DNA of 64,000 nucleotides, taken from assembly GCA_035041965.1 (NCBI GenBank), contig JAPYMA010002578.1:62001-126000 (forward strand). The letters are read 5' to 3'. Under the pieces are notes generated by a model. The model searched no databases and was not told where the DNA came from. It saw only the letters and a program-made list of their open reading frames with translations. Of this stretch, positions 61,172 through 64,000 are shown piece by piece. Position numbers and translations under genes: made by a program. Origin of the DNA: Anisakis pegreffii. Lineage: Eukaryota; Nematoda; Chromadorea; Rhabditida; Anisakidae. How positions within the stretch are numbered: the first letter of the stretch is position 1; each line of letters begins with the position of its first letter.

Positions 61172-63056
61172 ACTAGTGATCAATTTGTAGGAATGAGCGT
61201 GACTGCGCTATTGAATTGAGACTATCGTGAGATAATGGTTATTTCTGCTCAGGATAACAAAATCACTCTACAAAATATATATTTTTCTGAATGAAGAGAT
61301 CCAGCTGGATCGACTGATGCAAAAAAATTCATAGGTTAGTGGGCAAACTTGAGCTTACTGTAGCCTTGAAGGTGGCACGGGAGATAGTATTAATTAAATG
61401 CCTATATCTCCTCAACTAAGTCAAATTGCTCAGCAAGGTTTTTAATATTCTGAATCTAGAGGTTCTGCTGGATCGAACGGCGAAAAGAGGTTCACATGTT
61501 CCTGGCAAACCTGAGAAGACGGTTAGCTCGAAGATCGCAATCCGCCTATTGCCAATATGAACATATTGATTGCTCTATAGTGATCAATTTGTAGGAATGA
61601 GCGCGACTGCGCTATTGAATTGAGACTATCCTGAGAAAATGGTTATTTCTGCTCAGGATAACAAAATCACTCGACAAAATATATATTTTTCTGAATGAAG
61701 AGATCCAGCTGGATCGACTGATGCAAAAAAATTCATAGGTTAGTGGGCAAACTTGAGCTTACTGTCGCCTTGAAGGTGGCACGGGAGATAGTATTAATTA
61801 AATGCCTATATCTCCTCAACTAAGTCAAATTGCTCAGCAAGGTTTTTAATATTCTGAATCTAGAGGTTCTGCTGGATCAAACGGCGAATAGAGATTCGCA
61901 TGTTCCGGGCAAACCTGAGAAGACGGTTAGCTCGAAGATCGCAATCCGCCTATTGCCAATATGAACATATTGATTGCTCTATAGTGATCAATTTGTAGGA
62001 ATGAGCGCGACTGCGCTATTGAATTGAGACTATCCTGAGAAAATGGTTATTTCTGCTCAGGATAACAAAATCACTCGACAAAATATATATTTTTCTGAAT
62101 GAAGAGATCCAGCTGGATCGACTGATGCAAAAAATTCATAGGTTAGTGGGCAAACTTGAGCTTACTGTAGCCTTGAAGGTGGCACCCGAGACAGTATTAA
62201 TAAAATGCCTATATCTCCTCAACTAAGTCAAATTGCTCAGCAAGGTTTTTAATATTCTGAATCTAGAGGTTCTGCTGGATCAAACGGCGAAAATAGATTC
62301 GCATGTTCCGGGCAAACCTGAGAAGACGGTTAGCTCGAATATCGCAGTCAGCCTATTGCCAATAAGAACATATTGATTGCTCTATAGTGATCAATTTGGA
62401 GGAATGAGCGCGACTGCGCTATTGAATTGAGACTATCCTGAGAAAATGGTTATTTCTGCTCAGAATAACAAAATCACTCGACAAAATATATATTTTTCTG
62501 AATGAAGAGATCCAGCTGGATCGACTGATGCAAAAAAATTCATAGGTTAGTGGGCAAACTTGAGCTTACTGTAGCCTTGAAGGTGGCACCGGAGATAGTA
62601 TTAATAAAATGCCTATATCTCCTCAACTAAGTCAAATTGCTCAGCAAGGTTTTTAATATTCTGAATCTAGAGGTTCTGCTGGATCAAACGGCGAATAGAG
62701 ATTCGCATGTTCCGGGCAAACCTGAGAAGACGGTTAGCTCGAATATCGCAGTCAGCCTATTGCCAATAAGAACATATTGATTGCTCTATAGTGATCAATT
62801 TGTAGGAATGAGCGCGACTGTGCTATTGAATTGAGACTATCGTAAGAAAATGGTTATTTCTGCTCAGGATAACAAAATCACTCGACAAAATATATATTTT
62901 TCTGAATGAAGAGATCCAGCTGGATGGACTAATGCAAAAAAATTCATAGGTTAGTGGGCAAAGTTGAGCTTACTGTAGCCTTGAAGGTGACACGGGAGAT
63001 AGTATTAATTAAATGCCTATGTCACCTCAACTAAGTCAAATTGCTCAGCAAGGTTT
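61172..63056 (+). repeat. Tandem array of a ~403-bp higher-order unit, about 4.7 copies
   Basis: The start of the unit (TAGTGATCAATTTG) recurs at about 61175, 61578, 61982, 62385 and 62788, a period of 403-404 bp with very high identity between copies. Each unit is a dimer of two related ~200-bp monomers. One reads CTCAGGATAACAAAATCACT, then TTCTGAAT, GATCCAGCTGGATC, and GGGCAAACTTGAG. The other reads CTCAACTAAGTCAAATTGCT, then TTCTGAAT, GTTCTGCTGGATC and GGGCAAACCTGAG. Most copies keep the 14-bp palindrome; the last copy is mutated to CAGCTGGATGG. An AGCGCGACTGCGCT stem also recurs. No frame in the unit is conserved as coding. Units are not spaced by unique sequence, so this is not a CRISPR-like array. 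Confidence 0.95.
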
Positions 63057-63400
63057 CTCGGCTTTAGCAGCATCTCGATATTTCTTGCTATCCTCCATAA
63101 ACATCGGACACGATCAGAGGTAAACGAGCCACCGAAACGGAAAATTCGTTTAAAAATAATTTGCTAGACACTGGAGTAAATTTCAGTTCAGTGCTTCATA
63201 ACAGAAGCTGATAAATGGAAGGAAACTGAGTAAATCCCTTGCGATATCGTTATAATCCAGTGAGACTCAACTCGCTCTTTCCGTAACTTTGCGACCCATT
63301 TGGCCGAAGCATTCCTTCTCTCAAGGTGAGGATTGTCTTTGTATGACACCATTGTTGAATAAATAACAAATATCCGTGACTCGTTCTAAATAATAAATGA

Positions 63401-63814
63401 ATGCTTCACAGTTATTTTACTTTGATTCCGATCATAATTTCGTCACGAAGCATGCGATCATTTTACGCATGGTCGTTGTTTTTCCTTCATTCCGGCTTTT
63501 ATTTCCTGTCCTATTTGCGGCCGTACGAACTTCACAGGTTGAACCTAATGTTGCGCTTCTATCGGAAAAGTCGCTCGTGTTTGAGTCAGAACACTCCTGC
63601 GATCATCCCTGAAGATAACACTGAATTGATTGATATCCAAACAGTGTGCTGGAGCACTGTAGACCTGAGAATCACAGGCCTTTTGACTGGCGGATTCAAG
63701 ATTCTGCAGGTGTCTCGTCCGAATCACCTGCAGGAACGGTTCCCACCATTCGATTCAGCTCGTCGAATTGGTTCCGTTGGTATCTCGTTGAAACCTTCGT
63801 CTATTCAAGGCTGA
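63401..63814 (+). CDS. Possible 5' exons of a gene running off the window
   Basis: The region is richer in GC than its surroundings and holds two overlapping signals. One frame has an ATG at 63469 followed by a signal-peptide-like stretch (MVVVFPSFRLLFPVLFAAV) with a possible donor at CACAG/GTTGAA (63538). Another frame is open for 137 codons from 63401 to a TGA at 63814, with a plausible coding part (TVCWSTVDLRITGLL, FKILQ) and a possible donor at CTGCAG/GTGTCT (63708). A further acceptor (ATTTTCAG) at about 63893 precedes a short open stretch (PQIWQIRHHWIALDE). I cannot decide the splice pattern or the family; it may be a secreted protein gene whose main part lies beyond 64000. Confidence 0.3.
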   Translation: MLHSYFTLIPIIISSRSMRSFYAWSLFFLHSGFYFLSYLRPYELHRLNLMLRFYRKSRSCLSQNTPAIIPEDNTELIDIQTVCWSTVDLRITGLLTGGFKILQVSRPNHLQERFPPFDSARRIGSVGISLKPSSIQG

Positions 63815-64000
63815 ATTAGGAGGGTGATCTAACAATAAGCAAGACCATTATCAAGATTCGGGAAACTTTTGGCAACGGGTTGAAAATTTTCAGAAGCTGC
63901 AAAGTCCTCAAATCTGGCAGATTCGGCATCATTGGATTGCTCTCGATGAGATCAGTCCAGTACCATCAAGCTAGGCTAGGTGATGCCTTATGGGCCTCAA

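Noticed and set aside
61172..63056. CRISPR-like array
   Set aside because: The repeat units are about 403 bp and directly adjacent with no unique spacers, and the sequence is eukaryotic.

Overview
This is a gene-poor stretch of a eukaryotic nuclear genome, almost certainly a nematode. The signs are AT-rich DNA, small exons split by introns of about 0.1 to 3.5 kb, splice acceptors of the TTTCAG/TTTTCAG type, GT-AG introns, a start codon set directly behind a TTCTTCAG acceptor (as in spliced-leader trans-splicing), and nematode-style gene content. I cannot name the species. No operons, ribosome binding sites, rRNA or CRISPR were seen. Gene models were assembled by hand: exons were joined only where splice sites, reading phase and family motifs agreed.

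Layout, left to right. (1) 0.36-0.96 kb, copies of a dispersed ~200-bp monomer repeat. (2) 1.29-2.59 kb (+), the last exons of an unrecognised gene. (3) 4.45-8.09 kb (-), a three-exon ZP-domain (cuticlin-like) protein whose first intron holds a palindromic fold-back transposon. (4) 8.1-19.7 kb, mostly non-coding with duplications, microsatellites and one orphan exon. (5) 19.74-22.72 kb (+), a cysteine-rich surface protein with a GPI-type tail. It converges on (6) 23.22-24.29 kb (-), a Ly6/uPAR three-finger protein that also has a GPI-type tail. (7) 24.3-31.5 kb, sparse, with repeat monomers and a tRNA-derived SINE-like element. (8) 31.5-38.3 kb (+), a complete nine-exon Wnt ligand of 355 residues, with a possible antisense gene inside its first intron. 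(9) 42.67-42.91 kb (+), a cysteine-rich exon overlapping tail-to-tail with (10) 42.86-49.85 kb (-), a PRR5/Protor-like TORC2 subunit. (11) 53.18-59.44 kb (+), a 13-exon membrane-anchored histidine acid phosphatase whose introns hold a hAT-like fragment and a repeat array. (12) 61.17-63.06 kb, a tandem array of a ~403-bp unit. (13) possible 5' exons of another gene at the right edge.

The genes do not form one pathway. Several act at the cell surface or outside the cell (Wnt, ZP, Ly6, GPI protein, acid phosphatase), and one is an intracellular TOR-complex component. The most unusual non-genic feature is the ~200-bp monomer family. It occurs in both orientations, in introns and between genes, and as a higher-order tandem array, and many monomers carry a perfect 14-bp palindrome.
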